Origin: B18-G4 sp032250805
GTDB lineage: Bacteria > Bacteroidota > Bacteroidia > Bacteroidales > B18-G4
DNA: 64,000 nt
Direction of reading: 5' to 3'
Assembly (NCBI GenBank): GCA_032250805.1
Contig: JAVVEM010000006.1
Location: 1-64,000 of the forward strand
Within the stretch, counting starts at the first letter, position 1; every line of letters starts with the position of its first letter. Below, in pieces: positions 1-7,501 of this stretch. Below the pieces are notes generated by a model. The model made no database searches. It worked only from the letters and a program-made list of their open reading frames with translations, and was not told where the DNA came from. A program made the position numbers and the translations under genes.

Positions 1-99
1 ATAGAAAACTACCCCGAAAGTATCCGCATAATGAAGGAAGATCCGGAATATCAGTTAAGGTTCAGAGATTCGTTTAGTAATAGCCATTTAGCCATTTAA
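1..99 (+). CDS. C-terminal end of an unidentified protein (5' truncated)
   Basis: Frame 1 is open from the window edge to a TAA at 97-99 and gives 32 residues rich in charged and aromatic positions (ENYPESIRIMKEDPEY). No family can be named from so short a tail. The stop codon lies inside an octamer array (84-115), so the last residues (SHLAI) are encoded by the array rather than by ancestral sequence. It runs in the same direction as the polysaccharide genes downstream and may belong to that locus. Confidence 0.45.
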   Translation: MENYPESIRIMKEDPEYQLRFRDSFSNSHLAI

Positions 100-115
100 C
101 ACTTTAGCCATTGAC
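84..115. repeat. Octamer tandem array A (CCATTTAR units)
   Basis: Four consecutive 8-base units can be read: CCATTTAG, CCATTTAA, CACTTTAG, CCATTGAC. The second unit supplies the stop codon of the upstream gene and the fourth contains the TTG that opens the next reading frame at 111. The same unit recurs at 1521, 3536, 4028 and 62738. Confidence 0.8.
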
Positions 116-1436
116 TAACACCGGCCTCATACTATACGACCTGCTGAAAGGAACCCACATCCGCAAAACAATGCGGTTTCTGAAGTACAGCCGGCGTTGG
201 AGCCGGGAAGAACTGGAAAATTACCAGGCGGAGAAGCTGGGGAGGCTGGTGGAAAAGGTGCAGAAAGAGGTGCCTTTTTATCGGTCACCGGATACCGGAT
301 ACCGGATACCGGGAGATTGGCCGATTGTGGATAGGAAGATGACAATGGAGGCAGGAGATCGGTTGTTGTCGGAAAAGATTAACTTGAAAAAATGCAAAGT
401 CAGCCGTACGGGAGGAACCACCGGCCCGCCCATGCGGCTGTACCGCGACACGGAAACACGCTCCTGGGCACTGGCAGCCTATTACCGTTTTTATGAATGG
501 ATGGGCATAGAACCCGGTATGCCCGAAGCGGAACTCTGGGGAACTAAGGAAATCAGAGATCAGAGATCAGAAATAAGAAATCAGAATTTCATCCTAAACT
601 CAATACCCAAAAAGCAAACTTTATTACATTCCGGGATATTCGATCGCATAAGCCGTTTCAGAAGCTATAATGCTTTCTCTTTCAACGACACTTACCTCGA
701 AGCTGTGGTGGCAGATATGCAGAAATTCAAACCCAGGCTGATCCGTGGTTACCTGTCGGCCATCCTCCTGCTGGCCGACTATATTAAAAAACATCATATT
801 AAAGGGATCAATCCCATTGCGCTGTCATCAACCGCCGAAACACTCTTCCCCGGGTACCGTAAAAAGATCGAAACTGTTTTCCAGGCACCCCTGTTTAATC
901 AATATGGCTGCGGCGAATGCAATTCCATTGCTTTTGAATGCAGCCGGCACAAGGGTATGCATATTACCATGGAGCATTGCCTCCTGGAACAGGACGCAGA
1001 AAACAATCTCATCCTTACCAACCTCGATAATTATTCGCAGCCTTTTATCCGCTACAAAAACGGCGACAAGGGCATCATCGACCACAGTCCCTGCGCCTGC
1101 GGAAATGCTGCCCCGCGCCTGGTGGAAATACAGGGCAGGGCCAGCGAGAATATTATCCTTAAAGACGGTTCGTCGGTAAACGGCATCTTCTTTGCCAACC
1201 TCCTCGATGAAACCGGCTTTATCAATAGCGACCACTTGCTGCGCTTCCAGGTGGTGCAGAACAAAACCGGCGAGATCAACTTCAGGGCAGAGGTTAAAGA
1301 TGCAATGAGCAATGCTGATTTGCAAAAACTGAAGGATGCGCTGATGCCCTTCTTCAGGCAAGTGGAGATCAGCCAGCATAAATTTCTGGATCCCGGTCCG
1401 GGAGGGAAGTTTCGGTATATTATATCGAAGATTTAA
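111..1436 (+). CDS. CapK/PaaK-like adenylate-forming ligase
   Basis: This is a 441-residue member of the phenylacetate-CoA ligase-like branch of adenylate-forming enzymes (CapK-type), often found in surface polysaccharide loci. The ATP-binding loop is SRTGGTTGPP at residues 98-107; a QYGCGE segment and the C-terminal VEISQHKFLDPGPGGK follow the family pattern. No membrane segment is evident. Its acyl substrate cannot be read from sequence. Start: TTG at 111 sits inside an octamer array; ATG at 171 (MRFLKYSRRW) is the alternative. Two heptamer arrays lie inside the gene (287-313 and 552-586), encoding residues 59-68 and 148-159, which look like insertions. It leads a same-strand cluster with the deacetylase-like and FemAB-like genes. 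Confidence 0.8.
   Translation: MTNTGLILYDLLKGTHIRKTMRFLKYSRRWSREELENYQAEKLGRLVEKVQKEVPFYRSPDTGYRIPGDWPIVDRKMTMEAGDRLLSEKINLKKCKVSRTGGTTGPPMRLYRDTETRSWALAAYYRFYEWMGIEPGMPEAELWGTKEIRDQRSEIRNQNFILNSIPKKQTLLHSGIFDRISRFRSYNAFSFNDTYLEAVVADMQKFKPRLIRGYLSAILLLADYIKKHHIKGINPIALSSTAETLFPGYRKKIETVFQAPLFNQYGCGECNSIAFECSRHKGMHITMEHCLLEQDAENNLILTNLDNYSQPFIRYKNGDKGIIDHSPCACGNAAPRLVEIQGRASENIILKDGSSVNGIFFANLLDETGFINSDHLLRFQVVQNKTGEINFRAEVKDAMSNADLQKLKDALMPFFRQVEISQHKFLDPGPGGKFRYIISKI
287..313 (+). repeat. Heptamer array inside the ligase gene (ACCGGAT x3.9)
   Basis: Three perfect ACCGGAT units and a partial fourth (ACCGGG) lie in tandem within the coding sequence and encode the stretch SPDTGYRIPG. Three 7-base units make 21 bases, so gain or loss of three copies keeps the frame, whereas single-unit slippage would shift it. 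Confidence 0.85.
552..586 (+). repeat. Heptamer array inside the ligase gene (ATCAGAR x5)
   Basis: Five 7-base units follow one another: ATCAGAG, ATCAGAG, ATCAGAA, ATAAGAA, ATCAGAA. They encode the charged stretch IRDQRSEIRNQN between two segments that look conserved in the family, so this reads as an array inserted into a surface loop. Confidence 0.85.
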
Positions 1437-1520
1437 TAAGCACCTCACCCTGGTCAATAGGATTAAATAGCTTACCCGGGAATCGGTGGCTTCATACTTA
1501 AGTGTGGGTTTTGGTGTAAG

Positions 1521-1552
1521 CCATGAAACCATTTAGCCATGTAACCATTTAT
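1521..1552. repeat. Octamer tandem array B
   Basis: Units CCATGAAA, CCATTTAG, CCATGTAA and CCATTTAT follow each other exactly. The array ends two bases before the TTG start codon of the deacetylase-like gene. It is the same unit family and orientation as the array at 84-115. Confidence 0.8.
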
Positions 1553-1553
1553 T

Positions 1554-2336
1554 TTGGACTTCACCATAAAAAAATACCGCCACCTGCTCCATGCTTTAAA
1601 AGATGCCGGCTATGGGTTTCAGCCTTTTGCCGGATTCATTGAAAGACCGGAGGAAAAGGTCATCGTGCTCCGCCACGATGTGGATGCGAGGAAGCTTAAC
1701 TCCTTGCTGTTTGCCCGGCTGCAGGCCAAAGAAGGGATCAGGGGAACGTATTATTTCAGGATAGTACCGAAAAGTTTCGATGAAAATGTGATCCGCGAAA
1801 TTGCTGCTCTGGGACACGAGATTGGTTACCACTATGAGACCATGGACACCTGCCGGGGAGATATCGACAAAGCCTACAATGAATTCTGCCGTAATTTGGA
1901 TATGTTCAGGAAGATCGTTCCGGTAAAAACGATCTGCATGCACGGCTCTCCCCTCTCAAAATACGACAACCGCAGTCTCTGGAAAAAATATGACTACAAA
2001 ACCCTCGGAATAACCGGTGAACCCTATTTTGATATCGACTTCGGCAAAGTACTTTACCTGACCGATACCGGAAGACGGTGGGACGGACAGAAGGTATCTG
2101 TAAGGGATAAGGTGCAGGGTGATGATTACCGGAATCAAAAATCAACGCAACACTTATTGCTTCCGTCACTTCATAGCACAAACGATATTATTGCTGCTGC
2201 CAGTGCCGGCAAATTGCCGGATCAAATCATGTTCACCTTCCACCCGCAGCGCTGGACGGATAAACCGCTGCCATGGGTGAGCGAACTGCTTTGGCAAAAT
2301 ATGAAGAACTTTATTAAACGGATGATCATAAAATAA
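1554..2336 (+). CDS. NodB-like polysaccharide deacetylase family protein
   Basis: A 260-residue protein of the carbohydrate esterase 4-like fold, in the shorter group seen in O-antigen and EPS loci. The metal-binding type motif RHDVD is at residues 40-44, HEIGYHYE starts at 88 and MHGSPLSKYD at 129. No signal peptide is visible, so it would act in the cytoplasm on a precursor unless secreted otherwise. The start is TTG at 1554, directly after an octamer array; no nearby ATG gives a better start. Its stop codon overlaps the next start by one base (TAATG), so it is translationally coupled to the FemAB-like gene. Whether it really deacetylates cannot be told from sequence. Confidence 0.7.
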   Translation: MDFTIKKYRHLLHALKDAGYGFQPFAGFIERPEEKVIVLRHDVDARKLNSLLFARLQAKEGIRGTYYFRIVPKSFDENVIREIAALGHEIGYHYETMDTCRGDIDKAYNEFCRNLDMFRKIVPVKTICMHGSPLSKYDNRSLWKKYDYKTLGITGEPYFDIDFGKVLYLTDTGRRWDGQKVSVRDKVQGDDYRNQKSTQHLLLPSLHSTNDIIAAASAGKLPDQIMFTFHPQRWTDKPLPWVSELLWQNMKNFIKRMIIK

Positions 2337-3418
2337 TGGTTTCATCCAACATACCACAAAAGACCTGGCAGCAATTTGTCGATGCCCATCCCGGGGGAAC
2401 CGTTTTCCTGTCACCGGAAATGTATGCGCTCTTCGAAGCGACTGATAAGTTCAGGCCGCTTGTTTTGGGTGCATTCGACCATAATGATCTTTTGTGTGGC
2501 TTGCTGATGGGCGTGTTTATTTATGAAAAAAACGGCTGGGCCAAATTGCTGTCGTCGCGTTTTGTGGTGTATGGAGGGCCGCTGCTTAGCGGTGATGAAA
2601 ACCAGCAGCAAAAAACCCTTGAATTGCTTTTGCAGGCGCTCGTTAAACAAACCAGGCGCAAGGCCCTTTTTATCCAGTTCAGGAACTTTTACGATATAAA
2701 ACACTGGATACCGGTATTTAACAAGTATAATTTTACATACTTAGACCGCCTCAACTATATTATCGATACCCGCAATCCTGAAGCAGCAATTGCCAGACTT
2801 AGCGAAAGCCGGCAACGTCAGATACGCAAGGGCATGGAAAAGGGCGCGACGATCATCGAACCTGTAAATATTGAACAGGTCAGGGCATTCTATGATATTC
2901 TCTACCGCTTATACCGCTATAAGATCAGAAAACCCCTTCCCCACTGGTCGTTTTTTGAAAATTTCTACACCCTGTCGAAGGACCAACAGAACAACGCAGC
3001 CACCGCTATCCCGGGTCAAACACCCGAACAACCCGGCCCTGAATCAAATAAACCCATTGGTATTATCAGGCTAATTATTTATGACGATAAGGTCATCGGC
3101 GGAATTCTGGCGCCGGTATTTAAGAATAAATGCATTTACGAATGGTATGTGTGCGGCCTCGACCGTGAATACAAAGATCAGTACCCCAGTGTGCTGGCTA
3201 CCTGGGCAGGGCTAGAGTATGCGATTGAAAACAATATTCAGGCTTTCGACTTTATGGGCGTTGGAAAACCCGGCCGCGAATATGGCGTAAGGGATTTTAA
3301 AGCCCGCTTTGGCGGCGAGCTCGTCAACTATGGCCGGATCACCCGTATAAATAATCGCTTTTTATACAGCATAGCTGAGTTGGGTTATAATGTGCTGGCG
3401 TTGTTTAAGAAAATATAA
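2336..3418 (+). CDS. FemAB/GNAT-fold acyltransferase-like protein
   Basis: A 360-residue protein with the paired GNAT-like layout of the FemAB/FemX family, which transfers aminoacyl or acyl groups to cell-envelope precursors. The SRQRQIRKG segment after residue 155 and the C-terminal FMGVGKPGREYGVRDFKARF match the peptidoglycan-bridge and EPS-associated branch. A proline-rich loop near residue 225 (GQTPEQPGPE) looks low in complexity. ATG at 2336 overlaps the upstream stop. In exosortase/EPS loci of other phyla a FemAB-like gene occurs beside a deacetylase, an acyl ligase and a sugar transferase, the same set found here. The acceptor substrate is unknown. Confidence 0.75.
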   Translation: MVSSNIPQKTWQQFVDAHPGGTVFLSPEMYALFEATDKFRPLVLGAFDHNDLLCGLLMGVFIYEKNGWAKLLSSRFVVYGGPLLSGDENQQQKTLELLLQALVKQTRRKALFIQFRNFYDIKHWIPVFNKYNFTYLDRLNYIIDTRNPEAAIARLSESRQRQIRKGMEKGATIIEPVNIEQVRAFYDILYRLYRYKIRKPLPHWSFFENFYTLSKDQQNNAATAIPGQTPEQPGPESNKPIGIIRLIIYDDKVIGGILAPVFKNKCIYEWYVCGLDREYKDQYPSVLATWAGLEYAIENNIQAFDFMGVGKPGREYGVRDFKARFGGELVNYGRITRINNRFLYSIAELGYNVLALFKKI

Positions 3419-3571
3419 GTTAAATGGTTAAATGGNNNNNNNNNNNNNNNNNNNNNNNNNNNNNNNNNNNNNNNNNNNNNNNNNNNNNNNNNNNNNNNNN
3501 NNNNNNNNNNNNNNNNNNNNNNNNNNNNNNNNNNNGTTAAATGGTTAAATGGCTAAATGGTTAAATGGTTA
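3419..3571. repeat. Octamer array C, interrupted by the assembly gap
   Basis: GTTAAATG units start at 3419, run into the N block, and resume after it as GTTAAATG, GTTAAATG, GCTAAATG, GTTAAATG (3536-3567). The orientation is opposite to arrays A, B and D. The true copy number is unknown because the gap falls inside it. Confidence 0.85.
3436..3535. other. Assembly gap (100 N)
   Basis: Exactly 100 N mark a scaffold join of undefined length. Both edges carry the same octamer repeat in the same register, so the assembler most likely broke on this array. Confidence 0.98.
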
Positions 3572-3576
3572 GGGTG

Positions 3577-3960
3577 TTAATATTTTAATTTTTGATTTGT
3601 ATATCTTATTAACTGATTAATTTCTTTTGGCAGAATTTCCAGGCTTGTTTTGATGTGTATAAATTCTTCGTGAGAAATTATCGAACGATTAATACATTTT
3701 TTATTCCAGTCTATGCTTTCATGCGTAGAACCTAAACTATAATAATAAAAACGGATCTTGTCTTTTTTTGAAAACCTACCGAAACCCTCTGCTATGTTTG
3801 CTGATATAGAATCAACAGCTCTGGTAAATTGTTTACCAAGGGTTTCCTTTTCAAAATACTCCCAGTGAATTATAATATTCCAAACATAATTTGAAAGTGC
3901 AAAGGATTTATTATACGCACTGTAATTTTCAAGGGTAATGAATTTAGTTTCCATAAACAT
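3577..3960 (-). CDS. Four-helix-bundle protein of the S23 (23S rRNA IVS) family
   Basis: A 127-residue, all-helical protein with the family hallmarks: aromatic-rich first helix, then LGKQFTRAVDSISANIAEG and a following basic FSKKDKIRFYYYSLGS. Relatives were first found as ORFs in 23S rRNA intervening sequences; the fold also resembles the Avd accessory protein of diversity-generating retroelements. Function is unknown; a pentameric nucleic-acid-binding bundle is the usual idea. Starts at ATG 3960 or ATG 3954 (METKF). It shares a spaced upstream element with the paralogue at 13243, opposes its polysaccharide-gene neighbours, is more AT-rich than them, and is flanked by inverted octamer arrays, all of which suggest insertion. 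Confidence 0.85.
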   Translation of the reverse strand: MFMETKFITLENYSAYNKSFALSNYVWNIIIHWEYFEKETLGKQFTRAVDSISANIAEGFGRFSKKDKIRFYYYSLGSTHESIDWNKKCINRSIISHEEFIHIKTSLEILPKEINQLIRYTNQKLKY

Positions 3961-3969
3961 TTATTTTTA

Positions 3970-4000
3970 TATCTATTAGTACCCAAAATCATAAAATGTC
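3970..4000 (-). promoter_or_regulatory. Element shared by both four-helix-bundle genes, copy 1
   Basis: Read on the minus strand: GACATTTT, ten variable bases, GTACTAATAGATA, then the start codon 9 bases later. The copy at 13627-13657 has both blocks identical and the same 10-base spacing. It does not match the TAnnTTTG promoter box used by neighbouring genes, so it may be an RNA or protein binding site or a conserved end of a mobile unit. Confidence 0.7.
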
Positions 4001-4027
4001 TACATCTTTTATCAAATAATCAATAAA

Positions 4028-4051
4028 CCATTTAGCCATTTAACCATTTAA
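4028..4051. repeat. Octamer tandem array D
   Basis: Three perfect units, CCATTTAG, CCATTTAA and CCATTTAA, lie between the four-helix-bundle gene and the sugar transferase. They mirror array C on the other side of the four-helix-bundle gene. Confidence 0.85.
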
Positions 4052-4103
4052 CAATGATCTATGAATTGATTATATTTACAAGCCCACTTACCGTTATTTT
4101 GCT

Positions 4104-5642
4104 GTGAAAAAACGCACCATCATCTATATTATCGCTGATATTGTTATCGTTACGGCGGCATTTTTGTTCTTTATATGGTTAAAGCCTGCCTCCAAACGAT
4201 TTTATCTTCCCGAATACTATCAGCCTTTCCTGCTGTTCCTGATTGTTTGGATTTCGGTATCGGTGGTTATCGATAAGTACCGCCTGCACAGGAAGGAAAA
4301 CATGAAAGATGTGCTTTTTCCCATCATCGTGGGCGATTTTATTATCCTGGCCACAATAACGGCACTGATTTATGCTACACAGCAATTCCAGTATTCACGA
4401 ATGATCGTTTTTGGTACCATCGGAGTGTCGTTTGCAGCAGAGATTGTGTTGGGATATATGCTCTTTACGAGCAAACGGCTGCGCCGTGATGCAGATATGG
4501 TCGATAAATTCGATAAAGACACCATCGATGCCATCAAAAAGCAGCAAAGATTGCTTGATGCCGACGATATCCTGCAGGCCAGGCTACAGGCCATGGTGCC
4601 TCCCCTGAATAAAGACCTGGTCATTGAAAATTCGGGAGCAGAGGTGTATGATTTCATTGTAAGGCATATCGACATTGAGCATATGCACACCTTGCTGGTT
4701 TCTACAAGTACACGCTTCAACATCGAAAATCAGCCAATGGAATTTTATAATGCCGTTGTGAATCTGAAAAGGGTGAACGATATACAGCGGATCAATAAGT
4801 TTTTTGAAGCAATTAACCAGAAACTGCCCGATCAGGGAATATTTATTGGCTGTGCAAAAACCAATCCCCTGAAGAAAAAGGAAATACTCAGATCAAATCC
4901 TTTTCTGGTCAACTATCTTGTTTATACAATGTATTTTCTTTGGAAAAGGGTTATTCCCAAACTTCCGCTCACCAAAAATTTCTATTTTTTTATCACCAGG
5001 GGCAGAAACAGAGCGCTTTCAAAAGCCGAACTTTTCGGAAGATTATATTCATGTGGCTTCGAAGTGGCAGCCGAACAACTGATCAATGAGCAGCAATATT
5101 TCACTGCACGCAAGATACAGGCGCCGGCCTATGATTACCGGCCCACTTACGGAGCCCTTATCCGGCTCAAAAGAATAGGCAAGAACGGAAAGATCATCTA
5201 TGTTTATAAGATGCGCACCATGCATCCTTATTCGGAATACCTGCAACAATATGTTTACGACAATTCATATTTGAAGGAAGGGGGGAAATTCGACAATGAT
5301 TTCAGGATAAACTCCCTGGGGAAATTCATGCGCAGATTCTGGATCGACGAATTCCCGATGATCCTTAACCTGCTGCGGGGCGATCTTAAACTTGTGGGGG
5401 TCAGGCCCCTGAGCCGTCATTATTTCGATCTGTATAATGAATCGCTTAAAGAAAAGCGTATCCAGACAAGGCCCGGGCTTATTCCACCTTTCTATGCCGA
5501 TATGCCCAAAACACTCGAAGAGATACAGGAATCGGAATGCCGTTATCTCGATGCTTATTTTAAACGGCCCCATTCAACTGATTTTAAATATTTTTGGAAA
5601 GCCCTGTATAACATCATTTTCAAGCAGGCCCGGAGCAATTAA
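4104..5642 (+). CDS. Membrane sugar-phosphate transferase (WcaJ/PglC superfamily) with an extra middle domain
   Basis: A 512-residue protein likely to load the first sugar phosphate of a polysaccharide onto undecaprenyl phosphate. Four membrane segments occupy about residues 5-25, 38-57, 70-89 and 98-118, as in polyprenol hexose-1-P transferases. The C-terminal catalytic part (about 348-510) has KIIYVYKMRTM, DEFPMILNLLRGDLKLVGVRPL near 415 and RPGLIPPF. Between them, residues about 150-340 form a soluble segment with PDQGIFIGCA and AELFGRLYSCGFEV, which resembles a methyltransferase-like module, and the usual re-entrant helix before the catalytic core is hard to find. Starts with GTG at 4104 (KKRTIIYI), 52 bases after array D. 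Likely EPS or O-antigen initiating enzyme. Confidence 0.8.
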   Translation: MKKRTIIYIIADIVIVTAAFLFFIWLKPASKRFYLPEYYQPFLLFLIVWISVSVVIDKYRLHRKENMKDVLFPIIVGDFIILATITALIYATQQFQYSRMIVFGTIGVSFAAEIVLGYMLFTSKRLRRDADMVDKFDKDTIDAIKKQQRLLDADDILQARLQAMVPPLNKDLVIENSGAEVYDFIVRHIDIEHMHTLLVSTSTRFNIENQPMEFYNAVVNLKRVNDIQRINKFFEAINQKLPDQGIFIGCAKTNPLKKKEILRSNPFLVNYLVYTMYFLWKRVIPKLPLTKNFYFFITRGRNRALSKAELFGRLYSCGFEVAAEQLINEQQYFTARKIQAPAYDYRPTYGALIRLKRIGKNGKIIYVYKMRTMHPYSEYLQQYVYDNSYLKEGGKFDNDFRINSLGKFMRRFWIDEFPMILNLLRGDLKLVGVRPLSRHYFDLYNESLKEKRIQTRPGLIPPFYADMPKTLEEIQESECRYLDAYFKRPHSTDFKYFWKALYNIIFKQARSN

Positions 5643-5724
5643 TACATACATCGAATAGATTGCCAGGCATGTAATTGTACTAAAGAAAAGAGTTTTCGGG
5701 GGAAACACTAAAAAAATTATTCTT

Positions 5725-7392
5725 ATGAAAAAGCTGCTGATCATCCTGTTTGCCTTCATAAACCTTTCTGCCTATAACCAGGTGGTATATGAATCGGTAC
5801 AGCGCACCAATATTTATGATTTTCTTGATGAGCTGGCCAATGAAAAAGTCATTGCCATTAATTCTCTTATTAAACCCTATTCACGTGCATTCATTGCCGA
5901 AAAACTGCAGGAAGCTTATGCGCAAAAAGATCAGCTCAGCAAGCGCATGATAAAGGAAATAGAGTTTTATTTGAAAGATTACCGGCTGGAAACCGTATAT
6001 AACACCAAAGGAATGAGCCCGCTGAATGTCTTCCATAAAAAAGATCATCTGGCAAGCTCTGCAAACCCCGTGGCCATTACATACCGCGACAGCACTGTTG
6101 GCTTTTCACTGCGGCCCATCTGGGGAATTGAATATTTCATCAACAGCAATGAAACGGCCTTTCACCGCTGGGGCGGTGTTGAAGGATTCGGGTATTTCGG
6201 TAATAACCTGGGGGGCTGGGTTAGTTTACGCGATAACCACGAAAATGTGCTGATCACCGATCCTGTCTATTTTAATCAGCGGGCAGGATCGCCGCGCAAA
6301 GGAAGTGTAAAGGGCGGTGTTGATTACAGTGAAACCCGGGGCGGGCTCATGTATTCATGGAAATGGGGCGCCATCGGAATTGTAAAAGATCAGATCGTTT
6401 GGGGAAACAACTATAACGGGGCGAATATTTTTTCGGGCCGGGTTCCCAGCTTTGCCCATATCAAACTGGCATTGAAGCCCGTAAAGTGGTTCGAATTTAA
6501 TTATATTCACGGCTGGCTGGTATCTGATGTGATCGACAGCAGCCGTTCTTACTGGGATGGCGACACCTACCGCGAAGTGATGCACAATAAGTTTATGGCC
6601 GCCAATATGTTCACCTTCACCCCGTTTAAAAATCTTAACTTCTCATTTGGCAATTCAATTGTGTATAGCGATATGGGGGTTCATGCCGCTTATCTTGTCC
6701 CATTTCTTTTTTATAAATCTGTTGATCATACGCTCAACTCAACCAACAACTACGCCGGCCAGAATGCCCAGTTATTCTTCGATATCAGCTCGCGCAATAT
6801 CAGGCATCTGCATCTTTTCTACACCCTCTATGTCGACGAGTTTTCGATCACCAGGGTGACAAACAGCGAAAAGCACAATTTCCTGAGCCACAAGGGCGGA
6901 TTCAGGCTGAGCAACTGGCCCCTGAAAGATATTGCTTTTACCGGAGAGCTAACCTATACGCTTCCCATGACCTATCAACACAGAATAACCACCACCACCT
7001 TCGAATCAAACAACTATAATCTCGGGCATTACCTGCGCGATAACTCCATGGATGTTTTCTTTTTGCTCACCTGGAAGCCCATTCGGGAGTTAAGGATGGA
7101 TCTTAGCTACAATTATGCCGTTCATGGCAATCAATATGATTACAGAACCTATAAGCCACCCGACGGAGCCCCCGTCCTGAAAGACAAAACCTGGCAAAAA
7201 AGCTGCATAGGAGTAAAAGCCAAATATGAGTTTTTTAATAATGCCTGTGTCTTTGCCGGAATTTATATAAAAGATATTCAGGGTTTCGATGTTGATGGCA
7301 TCAGCGCAGAAGATTACCTCAGCATGTTTAGCCCCGAAATGTACTGGGGCAATACCACAACGATGAACCTTGGATTTAACATAGGATTTTAA
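5725..7392 (+). CDS. Wzi-like capsule-assembly outer-membrane barrel protein
   Basis: A 555-residue protein with a cleavable signal peptide (MKKLLIILFAFINLSAYNQ), a helical N-terminal segment (about 30-85) and a long run of alternating amphipathic strands ending in an aromatic residue (NLGFNIGF), as expected for an outer-membrane beta-barrel. Length and layout fit the Wzi-like capsule-assembly family common in Bacteroidota, which anchors polysaccharide at the cell surface. It follows the sugar transferase by 82 bases on the same strand, which supports that role. No terminator is obvious between the two. A generic barrel of another family cannot be excluded. Confidence 0.65.
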   Translation: MKKLLIILFAFINLSAYNQVVYESVQRTNIYDFLDELANEKVIAINSLIKPYSRAFIAEKLQEAYAQKDQLSKRMIKEIEFYLKDYRLETVYNTKGMSPLNVFHKKDHLASSANPVAITYRDSTVGFSLRPIWGIEYFINSNETAFHRWGGVEGFGYFGNNLGGWVSLRDNHENVLITDPVYFNQRAGSPRKGSVKGGVDYSETRGGLMYSWKWGAIGIVKDQIVWGNNYNGANIFSGRVPSFAHIKLALKPVKWFEFNYIHGWLVSDVIDSSRSYWDGDTYREVMHNKFMAANMFTFTPFKNLNFSFGNSIVYSDMGVHAAYLVPFLFYKSVDHTLNSTNNYAGQNAQLFFDISSRNIRHLHLFYTLYVDEFSITRVTNSEKHNFLSHKGGFRLSNWPLKDIAFTGELTYTLPMTYQHRITTTTFESNNYNLGHYLRDNSMDVFFLLTWKPIRELRMDLSYNYAVHGNQYDYRTYKPPDGAPVLKDKTWQKSCIGVKAKYEFFNNACVFAGIYIKDIQGFDVDGISAEDYLSMFSPEMYWGNTTTMNLGFNIGF

Positions 7393-7501
7393 GTGTTAAG
7401 CTTCAGGCCATGTGGGATCATTACCCTTTGCCGTATAGAACAATTTCACTATTTTTACCGATCCTTTTAAGGAAAATATTTATTTATTAAACTATAATGA
7501 T

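Larger units (their letters stand above)
3537..4051. other. 26-bp inverted repeat bracketing the four-helix-bundle gene
   Basis: The 26 bases at 3537-3562 (TTAAATGG twice, CTAAATGG, TT) are the exact reverse complement of 4026-4051. Both are parts of octamer arrays, but the order of variant units is also mirrored. The bracketed DNA holds only the four-helix-bundle gene and its upstream element. Confidence 0.6.

Noticed and set aside
828..1532. A 234-codon minus-strand frame opposite the ligase gene
   Set aside because: It crosses the ligase stop and an octamer array and shows no domain pattern; it is an antisense shadow.
3577..3960. Avd accessory gene of a diversity-generating retroelement
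   Set aside because: The fold is similar, but no reverse transcriptase, template repeat or variable repeat is in the window.
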